A stretch of 64,000 nt of DNA from Pontibacter beigongshangensis (GTDB lineage Bacteria; Bacteroidota; Bacteroidia; Cytophagales; Hymenobacteraceae). Of the stretch, positions 8,492 to 17,034 are shown in pieces. Below the pieces are notes generated by a model that made no database searches, was not told where the DNA came from, and saw only the letters and a list, made by a program, of their open reading frames with translations. Positions within the stretch are counted from its first letter, which is position 1. Each line of letters starts with the position of its first letter. The stretch spans positions 62,001 to 126,000 of the forward strand of contig NZ_VFSD01000011.1 in the NCBI RefSeq assembly GCF_014332515.1. Reading direction: 5' to 3'. The translations under genes were made by a program, and so were the position numbers.

Positions 8492-8690
8492 TTGTTGTTC
8501 CCTATGGCTTAGGCTGATCAGAGAAAACCTACCGCAGCTACAGGGCAGATGAGGTTGGCCAGGTGCAGCGATTCAGTAAAAACGCCAGCACCCCTTGCCT
8601 TAGGCTCTCGCCCACAAGATCCTTGACAGGAGTACAACATGGGAGAGGCAGGACAGGAGTATGGAAGCAACTAAATGCGATTTGGTATAT
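8492..8690 (+). repeat. Module D copy 2
   Basis: About 200 bp from TTGTTGTTC to GATTTGGTAT. By eye most positions match copy 3 at 16595-16778 (reverse strand), including GGCAGATGAGGTTG and CTTAGGCTCTCGCCCACAAG. It abuts REP-A copy 7. Confidence 0.8.
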
Positions 8691-8698
8691 CAATCGGC

Positions 8699-8751
8699 AA
8701 TTATTCGAATAGAAAAGGCCCTTCTGAGCAATTTTCTGCTGCTGCTGCTGC
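8699..8751 (-). repeat. REP-A copy 7
   Basis: AATTATTCGAAT end, A-run, GGCCCTTCTGAGC decayed palindrome, CTGCTGCTGCTGCT arm. It is 3' of the minus-strand helicase gene in terminator orientation. Confidence 0.82.
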
Positions 8752-8784
8752 TTAGCTGGCTGCCCGGCAAGGCAAGGCCTGAGG

Positions 8785-10053
8785 CTACTTCTTCTTGCCC
8801 TTGGCCTTTTTCTTGGCTCGCTTAGACTTTTCTATTTTGGCCTGCGTCTCCTTCTCCTCCGCCTCTTTCATCAGGGCTTTCCAGTCGTAGGTGGCGGCGG
8901 GGCTGAAGTCGATGGTGGCTTCGTAGTCTTCGCGGTCTATCTGCAGCACTTTAATGTCTTTGGTGAGGTAGGTCTGTATCTCGTCCAAGATGGGTTTTTC
9001 TTCGGGGCTGCAGAAGGTAACGGCAATGCCCTTCTGGGTACCGCGGCCGGTGCGGCCCACGCGGTGCACGTAGCTCTCGGGCTGCTCCGGCAGGTCGTAG
9101 TTCACCACGTAATCCACGTTCGGAATGTCGATGCCGCGCGCACTCACATCGGTGGCGATCAGCAGCTTCACATCGCCTTTCTTGAACTGCTTCATGGCGT
9201 CCTGGCGGTCCTTCTGCTCCTTGTCGCCGTGAATGGTCATGCTCTTTATCTCTACCCGCTCCATGGCTTTGAGTACCCGCTCGGCCCGCACTTTGGTGCG
9301 CACAAACACCAGTATCTTCTTGTCGGGGTTCTCCTTTACCACCCGCTCCAGGAAAAAGCGCTTGTCGTCCATCTCCACATACATCACAGAGTGGTCCACG
9401 TTTTTAGCCACCGGGTCTTTGGGCGATATCTGGATGCGTACCGGCTTGTTTACCAGCGAGTAGGCCAGCTCTTTTATGGTTTCGTTGATGGTGGCCGAGA
9501 AGAACAGCGTCTGGCGCTTGCGCGGCAGTTTGGTGATCAGCTGACGGATGTCTTTGATAAAGCCGAGGTCCAGCATGTGGTCGGCCTCATCGAGCACCAG
9601 CACCTCCACGCGGTGCAGCCTGATATAGCCCTGGCTCACCAGGTCGAAGAGGCGGCCGGGTGTGGCCACGAGTATATCAATGCCATCTTCCAGTTTCTGG
9701 ATCTGTGGCCCCTGCTCCACCCCGCCAAATACGCAGAACGTTTCTACCCGCGTGTGCCGGCCTATCTGCTGAAACACCTCTGTTATCTGCAGGGCCAGCT
9801 CCCGTGTGGGCACCATCACCACGCACTTTATCCCATCCTCGCGTTTTCTGTTTTTAGCGTACTGCAGCATATCGAGTACCGGTATGGCAAACGCAGCCGT
9901 TTTGCCGGTGCCTGTCTGGGCAATGGCCAGCACGTCCTCGCCTTTCATAATAGGCGGAATGGCCTTGTACTGTATGTCGGTTGGCTTCAGAAAGCCCAGT
10001 TTGCTCAGGCTTTTCTTTATTTCATCAGAGATGCGGTAATCTTCAAACTTCAT
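8785..10053 (-). CDS. DEAD-box ATP-dependent RNA helicase (RhlE-like)
   Basis: The protein has 422 residues. The helicase motifs are in order: Q motif (GFLKPTDIQ), motif I AQTGTGKT, Ia PTRELALQ, II DEAD, III SAT, V ARGIDIP and VI HRVGRTGR. A lysine-rich basic tail (RAKKKAKGKKK) probably aids RNA binding. It unwinds RNA duplexes with ATP, in ribosome assembly or RNA turnover. The ATG at 10053 (MKFEDYRIS) is chosen over the frame opening at 10206 because the Q motif then follows at the usual distance and a -7 promoter box lies 62 bp upstream of it. Confidence 0.95.
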   Translation of the reverse strand: MKFEDYRISDEIKKSLSKLGFLKPTDIQYKAIPPIMKGEDVLAIAQTGTGKTAAFAIPVLDMLQYAKNRKREDGIKCVVMVPTRELALQITEVFQQIGRHTRVETFCVFGGVEQGPQIQKLEDGIDILVATPGRLFDLVSQGYIRLHRVEVLVLDEADHMLDLGFIKDIRQLITKLPRKRQTLFFSATINETIKELAYSLVNKPVRIQISPKDPVAKNVDHSVMYVEMDDKRFFLERVVKENPDKKILVFVRTKVRAERVLKAMERVEIKSMTIHGDKEQKDRQDAMKQFKKGDVKLLIATDVSARGIDIPNVDYVVNYDLPEQPESYVHRVGRTGRGTQKGIAVTFCSPEEKPILDEIQTYLTKDIKVLQIDREDYEATIDFSPAATYDWKALMKEAEEKETQAKIEKSKRAKKKAKGKKK

Positions 10054-10114
10054 GGTGACGGTGTTTATGCGTGGCTCCCGCCTCTCGTATAGTACCAGGG
10101 GCAGCGGCAGGTTA

Positions 10115-10122
10115 CAAAGGTA
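10115..10122 (-). promoter_or_regulatory. -7 promoter box of the helicase gene
   Basis: TACCTTTG on the minus strand fits the Bacteroidota TAnnTTTG -7 box exactly and gives a 5' leader of roughly 55 nt before the ATG at 10053. No clear -33 TTG was seen. The box supports the shorter helicase start. Confidence 0.5.
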
Positions 10123-10174
10123 ATGCATCTTTTTGGCATCTGCTGCGTTTTGCCTGCCGACTCGGTATAGCACA

Positions 10175-10918
10175 TCATCGCTTTGCCCCCCTTCCTTCTT
10201 CCCCAAGCTCTTCTTTCATAATGCCATCCAGGTCCAGCAAGGCCTGGCTGCAATGGCCCTTAAAAGAGGAGCCATGCATAATGGCCAGGGTACTGGGTTG
10301 CAGGCTGGCCAGTTCCGCAAGCATCATTTTCGTTTTATAGGTATACGGCATATAATCTGGCAAAGGAGAAGATTGCCCGGCACGCAGCGAGGCACGCACT
10401 TCTCCCAGAATATCGTGTTCGGTTAAAGCCACGCCGTTACCATCCTGGTGAAAAAGGTCGGAGCAGAAAAGCGTTTTCGTCTCTTCTTCGAAAAGCACGC
10501 CGGCATCCCAGCCATGCGGCAAATGTGGAGTAGGTATCAACCTGTACCGATAGCGGCCCGTTTCCAGCACGTCGGCTCTGCGCAGGCCTCTGGCTGGCCG
10601 GATGGCAAAATCACCCATATTTACCAAAGCACCGGTTTCGCTGCATACAGCCTGTGCATGGGGGGCTAGTTCCAGCCAATCGTTCAGAGAGCCACACTCA
10701 TCGACCTCAAAGTGGCTGAAGCCGACCCACCGCAACTGGTCTGGATTCATTAACCTGGCCACTGCCTCCTTCAGCAGTGGGAACATCATACGCATGCCGG
10801 TGTGGTAGAGCATGGGCTCCTCATCTTTAATCAGGAAGTGGTTAAACTGCATGTTGTATTCCGGCACAAAGGCGCTGATCCTGTAAATATCCGGGGCAAT
10901 TTCAGTTATGGTTGTCAT
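10175..10918 (-). CDS. MBL-fold metallohydrolase of the oxygen-binding diiron (ODP, flavodiiron-like) type
   Basis: The protein has 247 residues. The metal-site motifs are HFEVDE (the H-x-E-x-D pattern of flavodiiron proteins in place of the hydrolase HxHxDH), HLPHG, FCSDLFHQDG and MHGSSF. These mark the diiron ODP subgroup, which binds and reduces oxygen or senses it. There is no flavodoxin domain, so it would need a separate redox partner. Its 3' end overlaps the long helicase frame but lies upstream of the chosen helicase start. The protein ends in a charged tail (GEEGRGAKR). Confidence 0.85.
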   Translation of the reverse strand: MTTITEIAPDIYRISAFVPEYNMQFNHFLIKDEEPMLYHTGMRMMFPLLKEAVARLMNPDQLRWVGFSHFEVDECGSLNDWLELAPHAQAVCSETGALVNMGDFAIRPARGLRRADVLETGRYRYRLIPTPHLPHGWDAGVLFEEETKTLFCSDLFHQDGNGVALTEHDILGEVRASLRAGQSSPLPDYMPYTYKTKMMLAELASLQPSTLAIMHGSSFKGHCSQALLDLDGIMKEELGEEGRGAKR

Positions 10919-11069
10919 GGCGGCTGTGCTGTTAGCTATCGGAAAAGTAAAACTGTATAATACTCATAGCAACTATATACGATTTGTTGACATAAAAATT
11001 CATCAAACATTTTTTTGATAGTACCTGAAACCTTTTAGATATTAATACTATTACAAACAATACCTTTAT

Positions 11070-11077
11070 TAATTTTG
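11070..11077 (+). promoter_or_regulatory. -7 promoter box of the TetR-led export operon
   Basis: TAATTTTG matches TAnnTTTG and lies 33 bp upstream of the ATG at 11110, inside a very AT-rich stretch with several near-palindromic TTAATAAT words that could hold a TetR-type operator. Confidence 0.4.
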
Positions 11078-11109
11078 TTAATAATAAAGAAATCGCTTTT
11101 CAGCCAGAC

Positions 11110-11817
11110 ATGATGATAACAACCAGCATTAATATCAGGTTAATACACAAGTCCTACCTTCGGGAGCCGGAAGGCACGGAGCTGGGCCGGAAAATCATAA
11201 GCGAGAGTGTCAGGCTGATAGATGAACTGGGGTTTGAGCACTTCACGTTCAGGAAACTGGCAGCGGAGATCGATTCTGCGGAGGCCTCGGTGTACCGATA
11301 TTTCGAGAACAAGCACAAACTGCTGGTATACCTGGTGTCGTGCTACTGGGCCTGGCTCGACTATAGCGTCACATTCCGGATACAAAACATAGACGACCCA
11401 CGCGAGCGCCTCACCCGGGCCATAGCCGCGCTTACCACAGCCGGCAAAGCAGGCGACCCGGTGGCAGACTATATGGATGAAAGCAGACTCTACCGGATTG
11501 TGATGGCTGAATCGACTAAAGTGTACCACACCAAAGAAGTAGACTCGGAGAACAAAGAAGGATATTTTATGGAATTCAAGCACCTCTGCAACCGGTTGGC
11601 TCGTATGGCACAAGACATTAACCCCGATTATCCGTATCCGCATGCGCTCATGAGCACAGTGCTGGAGGCAGCGCACCAGCAGGTGTTTTTTGCGCAGCAC
11701 CTGCCATCACTCACCGAGATCGGCGATACGAAACATCTGAAAGGAGAAACCACGGCTTTTCTGACTCACCTCGTATTCTCTGCCATAGAACCAACACGGC
11801 CTAACACAACAGCATAA
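11110..11817 (+). CDS. TetR/AcrR family transcriptional regulator
   Basis: The protein has 235 residues. The N-terminal helix-turn-helix is typical: IISESVRLIDELGFEHFTFR then KLAAEIDSAEASVYRYFENK, residues about 28-70. The C-terminal ligand-binding part is helical and unassigned. Its stop is 1 bp before the ABC transporter ATG, so it heads the ABC-HlyD-TolC operon and most likely controls it, with an exported or toxic compound as ligand. An ATG doublet opens the gene (11110 or 11113). Confidence 0.93.
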   Translation: MMITTSINIRLIHKSYLREPEGTELGRKIISESVRLIDELGFEHFTFRKLAAEIDSAEASVYRYFENKHKLLVYLVSCYWAWLDYSVTFRIQNIDDPRERLTRAIAALTTAGKAGDPVADYMDESRLYRIVMAESTKVYHTKEVDSENKEGYFMEFKHLCNRLARMAQDINPDYPYPHALMSTVLEAAHQQVFFAQHLPSLTEIGDTKHLKGETTAFLTHLVFSAIEPTRPNTTA

Positions 11818-11818
11818 C

Positions 11819-13552
11819 ATGAGCAGTAAAAATAAAGGCATCAGGCCAATGAGGCGCTTTCTGGACCTTTTATCACTGGAAAAGAAAGAAATCATTTACC
11901 TCTACGTGTACGCCATGGCAGCAGGGCTTATCAGTCTTTCGCTGCCACTGGGCATTCAGAGCATTATCGGCTTTGTATCGAGCGGGCAGATCTCGGTGTC
12001 GGTGGTGGTGCTGATCGGGCTTATTGTGGTGGCTCTGCTGCTTGTGGGTGGCCTGCAGGTAATGCAGCTCTGGATGGTGGAGTTTATGCAGCAGCGGCTG
12101 TTTGCCCGCACGGCCTTCGACTTTGCCTACCGCATTCCGCGCATCAAGTCTGAGGCCCTTTACAAGTATTACCCCCCGGAACTCATCAACCGGTTTTTCG
12201 ATGTGGTAACCCTGCAGAAGGGTATCGCCAAAATCCTGACCGATTTTTCAACGGCTGTTATCCAGATCGTTTTCGGGCTGATCCTGCTGTCGCTCTACCA
12301 CCCTTACTTCATCTTTCTGGGCTTTATCCTGATTATCGCCCTGGTCGGCATTATCTGGTGGACTGGCGACAGAGGTGTGGAGACCAGCATTGTAGAATCT
12401 AAGTACAAGTTCAAAACGGCTGCATGGCTCGAAGAACTGGCGCGCTCCATGAGCACCTTTAAACTGGTGGGCCACACCAACCTGCCCATGGAGCGCACCA
12501 ACGACTATGTAAACAGTTACCTGAAGGTCCGGAAGCAGCACTTCAGCGTGCTCATGACCCAGTACTTCAGCTTTGTGGGCTTCAAGACTTTTATTACCGG
12601 CGGCCTGCTGATACTGGGCTGCATACTGGTGGTGCAGCGGGAGATCAACATAGGGCAGTTCGTCGCCTCCGAGATCGTGATCATTTTGATTATGACGGCA
12701 GTAGAGAAAATTATCATTAAGCTGGATACGGTATACGACGTACTCACAAGCCTCGATAAGTTGGGCCAGGTAACCGACCTGCCTTTAGAAGAGCCGAAAG
12801 GAATTAAAATAAGCGAGATGCCCCTGAGAGGCGGCTTTAGCCTCCAGGTAAAGAACCTTGTCTACCAGTTCCCTTATTCCGACAAGAACGTGCTCGACAA
12901 CATCAGCCTGGAAGTAAGGTCATCGGAGCATATCTGCCTTTCCGGCTACAACAGTTCCGGCAAAAGTACGCTGGTAAACCTTATACTGGGCCTCTACCCC
13001 AGCTACGAAGGCAGCATCGCCTACAACAATGTGTCGTTGCGCGACCTGCATATTGGCAACCTGCGCAGCCTGATAGGCGACAACATGTCTAAAGAGCAGG
13101 TTTTTGACGGCACGCTGCTCGAGAACATTACCCTGGGCCGCGACCTGCCACTGGCAGATGTGCTATGGTCTATTGAACTCTCCGGCCTTACGCCTTTTGT
13201 GCACTCGCTGCCAGAGGGCCTACAATCCAACCTCACAGGAGGTAGTCTGCGGCTTCCGGGCAGCGTGGCCCGCAAAATTGTGATGGCCCGCAGTGTGGTG
13301 CAGCGCCCACGGCTACTCATCATCGACGACTTCTGGGTAGGCATGCCAAAGGCCGACAAAATTCACTTCCTCCGCCTGCTTACCAGCAGCGAGTTCGACT
13401 GGACCATTATCATGGTATCTAACGATAAAGATGTGATGCAGCTTTGCGACCGCACGCTGCTCATGCAGGACGGAAAGCTGGTAGCATCAGGAAGCTTTGA
13501 GGAGATGCGCAAACTCGATATTTTAAAAGAACTCACCGACGTAACCTATTAA
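11819..13552 (+). CDS. ABC transporter, fused membrane and ATPase domains, with degenerate ATPase motifs
   Basis: The protein has 577 residues: a membrane domain with about six helices (residues 20-300) fused to a nucleotide-binding domain (about 340-577). Walker A is intact (GYNSSGKST, 376-384). Other motifs are not: the signature is LTGGS (472-476) instead of LSGGQ, the Walker B glutamate is Asp (IIDD, D504), the SALD D-loop is absent, the H-loop histidine is Asn (N535 in VSND), and no clear Q-loop glutamine is seen. It lacks a C39 peptidase domain. Together with HlyD and TolC proteins it should form an envelope-spanning exporter, though its ATP turnover may be slow or need a partner. Confidence 0.9.
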   Translation: MSSKNKGIRPMRRFLDLLSLEKKEIIYLYVYAMAAGLISLSLPLGIQSIIGFVSSGQISVSVVVLIGLIVVALLLVGGLQVMQLWMVEFMQQRLFARTAFDFAYRIPRIKSEALYKYYPPELINRFFDVVTLQKGIAKILTDFSTAVIQIVFGLILLSLYHPYFIFLGFILIIALVGIIWWTGDRGVETSIVESKYKFKTAAWLEELARSMSTFKLVGHTNLPMERTNDYVNSYLKVRKQHFSVLMTQYFSFVGFKTFITGGLLILGCILVVQREINIGQFVASEIVIILIMTAVEKIIIKLDTVYDVLTSLDKLGQVTDLPLEEPKGIKISEMPLRGGFSLQVKNLVYQFPYSDKNVLDNISLEVRSSEHICLSGYNSSGKSTLVNLILGLYPSYEGSIAYNNVSLRDLHIGNLRSLIGDNMSKEQVFDGTLLENITLGRDLPLADVLWSIELSGLTPFVHSLPEGLQSNLTGGSLRLPGSVARKIVMARSVVQRPRLLIIDDFWVGMPKADKIHFLRLLTSSEFDWTIIMVSNDKDVMQLCDRTLLMQDGKLVASGSFEEMRKLDILKELTDVTY

Positions 13553-13555
13553 ACC

Positions 13556-14923
13556 ATGGCCACAGAAGCAAAAGCAGATAAGCATCATGCTGAGTATGAG
13601 CACCTGAGCGCCATGTCGCAGGTGAAGACACCGCGCCAGGGCCGGATACTCACCTACTGGATCGGCATCATATTCACCATCATAGTCCTGACCCTCTTTC
13701 TGCCCTGGACCCAGAACATCCGCTCTGAGGGTATTTTAACGGCTCTCACGCCCCAGGACAGGCCCCAAACCGTGCAGGCGACCATAGCCGGCCGCATAGA
13801 AAAGTGGCATATTATGGAAGGAGCCTTCGTAAAAAAGGGCGACACCATTGTGAGCATCTCAGAGATAAAAGAAAAGTACATGGACCCAAACCTGATTACC
13901 CGCCTGGGTGAGCAGACAGATGCCAAGCGCGATGCCGCCTCCGCCACCGAAGCAAAGATGCGGGCCATGCAGGAGCAGATAAAAGCGCTCCGCGAGGGCT
14001 TGGTTTTCAGCCTGCAGAAAGGCCGGAACAAGGTAGAGCAAACACGTCTGAAACTGCAGAGCGACAGCATGGAGGTGGTGGCGCAACGCACCGACCTGGC
14101 CATTGCCGAGGCGCAGTTCGCCCGCCAGGAAAACCTCTACAACCAGGGCCTGAAATCGCTCACCGAACTGGAAGCACGGCGGCTAAAGCTGCAGGAGTCG
14201 CAGGCCAAGCTACTTTCGGCCATAAATAAATTAGATGCATCGCGGGCCGAACTGCAAAACGCCCGCACAGAGCTAAACTCCCTGCAGGCAGAGTATGCCG
14301 ATAAAATTGCCAAAGCAGAGGCCGAGCTGAGCTCCACCCGCTCCTACCTCTACGGCACGATGGCGGAGGTATCTAAACTGCAGAGCGAGCTGAGCAGCAC
14401 CCAGGTCCGGAGCCAGTACTACCACATTGTGGCACCGCAGGATGGCAACCTGGTGCGTACATTAAAGGCCGGTATAGGCGAAACCATAAAAGAGGGCGAG
14501 CCACTGGCCACCATTATGCCGCACAACTCCCAGATGGCGGCAGAACTCTATGTAAATGCCCTCGACCTGCCGCTGATTAAACCAGGCGATGACATCCGGC
14601 TGCAGTTTGAAGGCTGGCCTGCCCTGGTGTTCTCCGGCTGGCCCGGCGCCAGCTTTGGTACCTTTGGCGGCATTGTGGCGGTGCTGGATAATACGGGCAC
14701 GAACGGGCGGTACCGCATGCTGGTAATACCTCACCCCGACCAGGAGCCCTGGCCGGACGCGCTCCGGGTAGGGTCTGGTGTCTATGGCTGGGCGATGCTG
14801 AACACCGTGCCGATCTGGTACGAAGTGTGGCGACAGCTCAACAGCTTCCCGCCAGATTATAATGGCGATGAAGCAGCCGGCCAAGGCAAGAACCCTTCCG
14901 GCACAGATGGAAAATATGACTAA
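13556..14923 (+). CDS. HlyD family periplasmic adaptor (membrane fusion protein)
   Basis: The protein has 455 residues. One membrane segment lies near residues 27-47. The lipoyl-like half-motif follows (IAGRIEKWHIMEGAFVKKGD, about 79-98), then a long coiled coil (about 115-280, rich in Ala, Glu, Lys and Gln), the second lipoyl half (HIVAPQDGNLVRTLKAGIGE) and a beta-barrel part. It links the inner-membrane ABC protein to the TolC channel. It starts 3 bp after the ABC gene and ends within the start region of the TolC gene. Confidence 0.92.
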   Translation: MATEAKADKHHAEYEHLSAMSQVKTPRQGRILTYWIGIIFTIIVLTLFLPWTQNIRSEGILTALTPQDRPQTVQATIAGRIEKWHIMEGAFVKKGDTIVSISEIKEKYMDPNLITRLGEQTDAKRDAASATEAKMRAMQEQIKALREGLVFSLQKGRNKVEQTRLKLQSDSMEVVAQRTDLAIAEAQFARQENLYNQGLKSLTELEARRLKLQESQAKLLSAINKLDASRAELQNARTELNSLQAEYADKIAKAEAELSSTRSYLYGTMAEVSKLQSELSSTQVRSQYYHIVAPQDGNLVRTLKAGIGETIKEGEPLATIMPHNSQMAAELYVNALDLPLIKPGDDIRLQFEGWPALVFSGWPGASFGTFGGIVAVLDNTGTNGRYRMLVIPHPDQEPWPDALRVGSGVYGWAMLNTVPIWYEVWRQLNSFPPDYNGDEAAGQGKNPSGTDGKYD

Positions 14924-16376
14924 CAGGCCAGCTATGACATACAACCCTCCTAAAGTATGGTGGCTCCCGGTGCTGCTCCTGCTCCTGACGGCCTCTGCCA
15001 GGAGCCTGGCGCAGCCGGCGCAGGACTCGGTGCAGGTACTTACGTTGCAGGACTTCCACCGGCTGGTGCTCCAGTACCACCCGGTGGCCAGCCAGGCGGC
15101 CCTGCTCACGGAGCAGGCACGGCAGGAGCTGCGCATGGCCCGTGGCGCCTTCGACCCTGTTGTCAGCAGCAAGCTCTATAAAAAAGAGTTTGCTGGCAAG
15201 GAGTACTACACGCTCTGGAACAATGCCCTGCGGGTGCCGCTGTGGTTCGGACCTGAGCTGATGGCCGGCTACGACCAAACCACCGGCAACTACCTGAACC
15301 CCGAAAACAGCACACCTGCCGACGGCCTGAGCTTTGCCGGCATTTCGGTGCCGCTGGGGCAGGGGCTGTTTATAGATGCCCGCCGCGCCACCGTGCGGCA
15401 GGCTCGCCTCATGCAGCAGATAGCGGAAGCCGACCGCGTAAAACTCATAAACAAGCTGCTGCTGCAGGTAACCAAAGACTACTGGGACTGGCTGCAGTTT
15501 TACCGCGAGGTGCAGCTGATTCAGGAGTCGCTTGAGCTGGCCGATTTCAGGCTGAGGGCAGTGCGGGCGCGGGTGCAGGAAGGCGACCTGGCCGCCATCG
15601 ACACCGTGGAGGCGCTAACAGAAGTGCAGAACAGGCAGGTAATGCTGCATCAGGCACAGCTAAACTACAACAATGCCCGCCTGATGGCCGCCACACACCT
15701 TTGGGCCGACAATGAAGTGCCGCTGGAGCTGCAGGAGCACACTGTGCCGGCCCTCACCGGCAGCGAACTGACTTCGCTGCCACAGGATTCGCTTAACCAC
15801 CTGCTCGAAATAGCGAAGGCAAACCACCCCGACCTGCGCAAGCTCAGCCTGAAGGGGGAGCAGCTGCAGATAGAGCAGCAATTTGCAGCCGATAAGCTCA
15901 AGCCTAAACTAAATGTGGAGTACAATGTGTTGCAGAACGACTTTTACAGAAATACCGACCTGTTTGATCGCCAGCACATGAACGCCAATTACAAGCTGGG
16001 CATGAGTTTCAGCCTGCCCCTGTTTCTGCGCGAAGAACGCGGCAAACTGCAACTCACCAAAGCCAAACAGCAGCTCAACAGCATGGAGTTGGTACAAACA
16101 GCCCGGGAAGTTGAAAACGGTCTGTTGGCAGCGTTTAATGAGTGGGCATCGCTGGAGGAGCAGATACGGCTGCAGGAACAGATGGTGGCCAATGCCGAGA
16201 TATTGCACCAGGGCGAGCTAACCCGTTTCGAAAGCGGCGAAAGCTCTCTTTTTCTGGTAAACGCCCGCGAGTTAAAATACATGGAAGCCCAGCTAAAGCT
16301 GTATGCCCTCCGCGCCAAATACGCCAAAGCCAAAACGACTTTATACTGGTCTGCCGGCGAGATTCAGGTGGATTAA
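14916..16376 (+). CDS. TolC family outer membrane efflux protein
   Basis: About 486 residues. A signal peptide (WWLPVLLLLLTASARSLAQ) leads into two copies of the long-helix outer membrane efflux domain: AALLTEQARQELRMARGAFD in the first half, and a second half with LKLYALRAKYAKAKTTLYW at the end. It forms the trimeric exit duct of the export system. The ATG at 14916 overlaps the HlyD stop by 8 bp; 14934 is an equally good start for the signal peptide. A more upstream ATG at 14862 would place the signal too far in. Confidence 0.9.
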   Translation: MTNRPAMTYNPPKVWWLPVLLLLLTASARSLAQPAQDSVQVLTLQDFHRLVLQYHPVASQAALLTEQARQELRMARGAFDPVVSSKLYKKEFAGKEYYTLWNNALRVPLWFGPELMAGYDQTTGNYLNPENSTPADGLSFAGISVPLGQGLFIDARRATVRQARLMQQIAEADRVKLINKLLLQVTKDYWDWLQFYREVQLIQESLELADFRLRAVRARVQEGDLAAIDTVEALTEVQNRQVMLHQAQLNYNNARLMAATHLWADNEVPLELQEHTVPALTGSELTSLPQDSLNHLLEIAKANHPDLRKLSLKGEQLQIEQQFAADKLKPKLNVEYNVLQNDFYRNTDLFDRQHMNANYKLGMSFSLPLFLREERGKLQLTKAKQQLNSMELVQTAREVENGLLAAFNEWASLEEQIRLQEQMVANAEILHQGELTRFESGESSLFLVNARELKYMEAQLKLYALRAKYAKAKTTLYWSAGEIQVD

Positions 16377-16411
16377 TGTTGGTCTTATTACACTTTAAAA
16401 GGCGGAGCAGA

Positions 16412-16450
16412 AGCTGTGGGGAATACCTCTGGAGCTCATCTGGCAGGAAA
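16412..16450 (-). repeat. REP-A copy 8 (decayed, variant arm)
   Basis: CCTCTGGAGCTCATCTGGCA followed by an A-rich tail parallels copy 5 at 7655-7680 and faces copy 9. Confidence 0.5.
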
Positions 16451-16477
16451 AAACGAGGATTCTATTCCCTGAATTTT

Positions 16478-16543
16478 GCGCTGGTGCGAGCCTGCTTTTC
16501 CCTACAAGATGAGCTCCGGAGGGGCCATTTCATTAGCATAATT
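16478..16543 (+). repeat. REP-A copy 9, variant arm
   Basis: GCGCTGGTGCGAGCCTGC, then CCCTACAAGATGAGCTCC, GGAGGGGC, and CATTAGCATAATT. The arm is the reverse complement of copy 5 at 7661-7701. It is 3' of the TolC gene in terminator orientation. Confidence 0.85.
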
Positions 16544-16571
16544 GGTTTAATGTGCTGATGTGCTAATTCTT
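16544..16571 (+). repeat. Module B copy 1
   Basis: GGTTTAATGTGCTGATGTGC then TAATTCTT follows REP-A 9 directly. The identical string follows REP-A 11 at 18313-18340, and the core is inverted at 33664-33677. Confidence 0.7.
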
Positions 16572-16594
16572 CAGATTATGGAATTTGAAAATTA

Positions 16595-16778
16595 TACCAA
16601 ATCGAATTTAGTTGCTTCATACGTTCACCCTCCCTCTCCCGTGTTGTCCTCCTGTCAAGGATCTTGTGGGCGAGAGCCTAAGGCAAGGGCTACTGGCATT
16701 TCTTCTGAATCGGTGCACCTGGCAACCTCATCTGCCTGGTAGCTCCTGCAGGTTCTTTATCTAATCGGCGAACAACAT
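16595..16778 (-). repeat. Module D copy 3
   Basis: Reverse-strand copy of the ~200-bp module at 8492-8690, with conserved blocks GGCAGATGAGGTTG, CCTTAGGCTCTCGCCCACA and GAAGCAACTAAAT. It lies between REP-A copies 9 and 10. Confidence 0.8.
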
Positions 16779-16821
16779 GGAACCTCCTTTTTACCAGCAG
16801 GTATAAGTAGCACATTAAATA

Positions 16822-16873
16822 AATTATTCTAATCAAAACACCCCTCCAGAGCTTATTAAAGCTGCTGCTGCTG
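16822..16873 (-). repeat. REP-A copy 10
   Basis: AATTATTCTAATC end, A-run, CCCCTCCAGAGC decayed palindrome, GCTGCTGCTGCTGC arm. With copy 9 it forms an inverted pair around module D. Confidence 0.85.
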
Positions 16874-17034
16874 CAAACTGTCAGAGCAGCCCTTATACGG
16901 CACACGCAGGAGTTGCGCAAGCCCGTTTACTGGGCAATCAGGCTATAGCTGATCTGGGTGAAACACGGCACTGATGGCACTCTTCTTCACCCCAGCGTGT
17001 TGTAGCAACACCACATATCCTGACCTCAAAAACC

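Larger units (their letters stand above)
8382..8784. other. Intergenic region holding an A-D-A composite element
   Basis: REP-A copy 6 (+), module D and REP-A copy 7 (-) fill almost the whole space between two convergent genes (8410-8751). No gene is supported here. Confidence 0.7.
16377..17034. other. Intergenic region with A-D-A composite element, no gene supported
   Basis: Contents in order: decayed REP-A 8 (-), REP-A 9 (+), module B, module D (-) and REP-A 10 (-). From 16880 to 17034 only a short module E-like stretch was recognised (GCACACGCAGGAGTTGCGC). Confidence 0.7.

Noticed and set aside
9064..10092. 342-codon open frame on the plus strand opposite the DEAD-box helicase
   Set aside because: It is a shadow of the helicase gene caused by its base composition. 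The residues (many His, Leu and Val, no domain) do not look like a protein family, while the minus strand has all helicase motifs.
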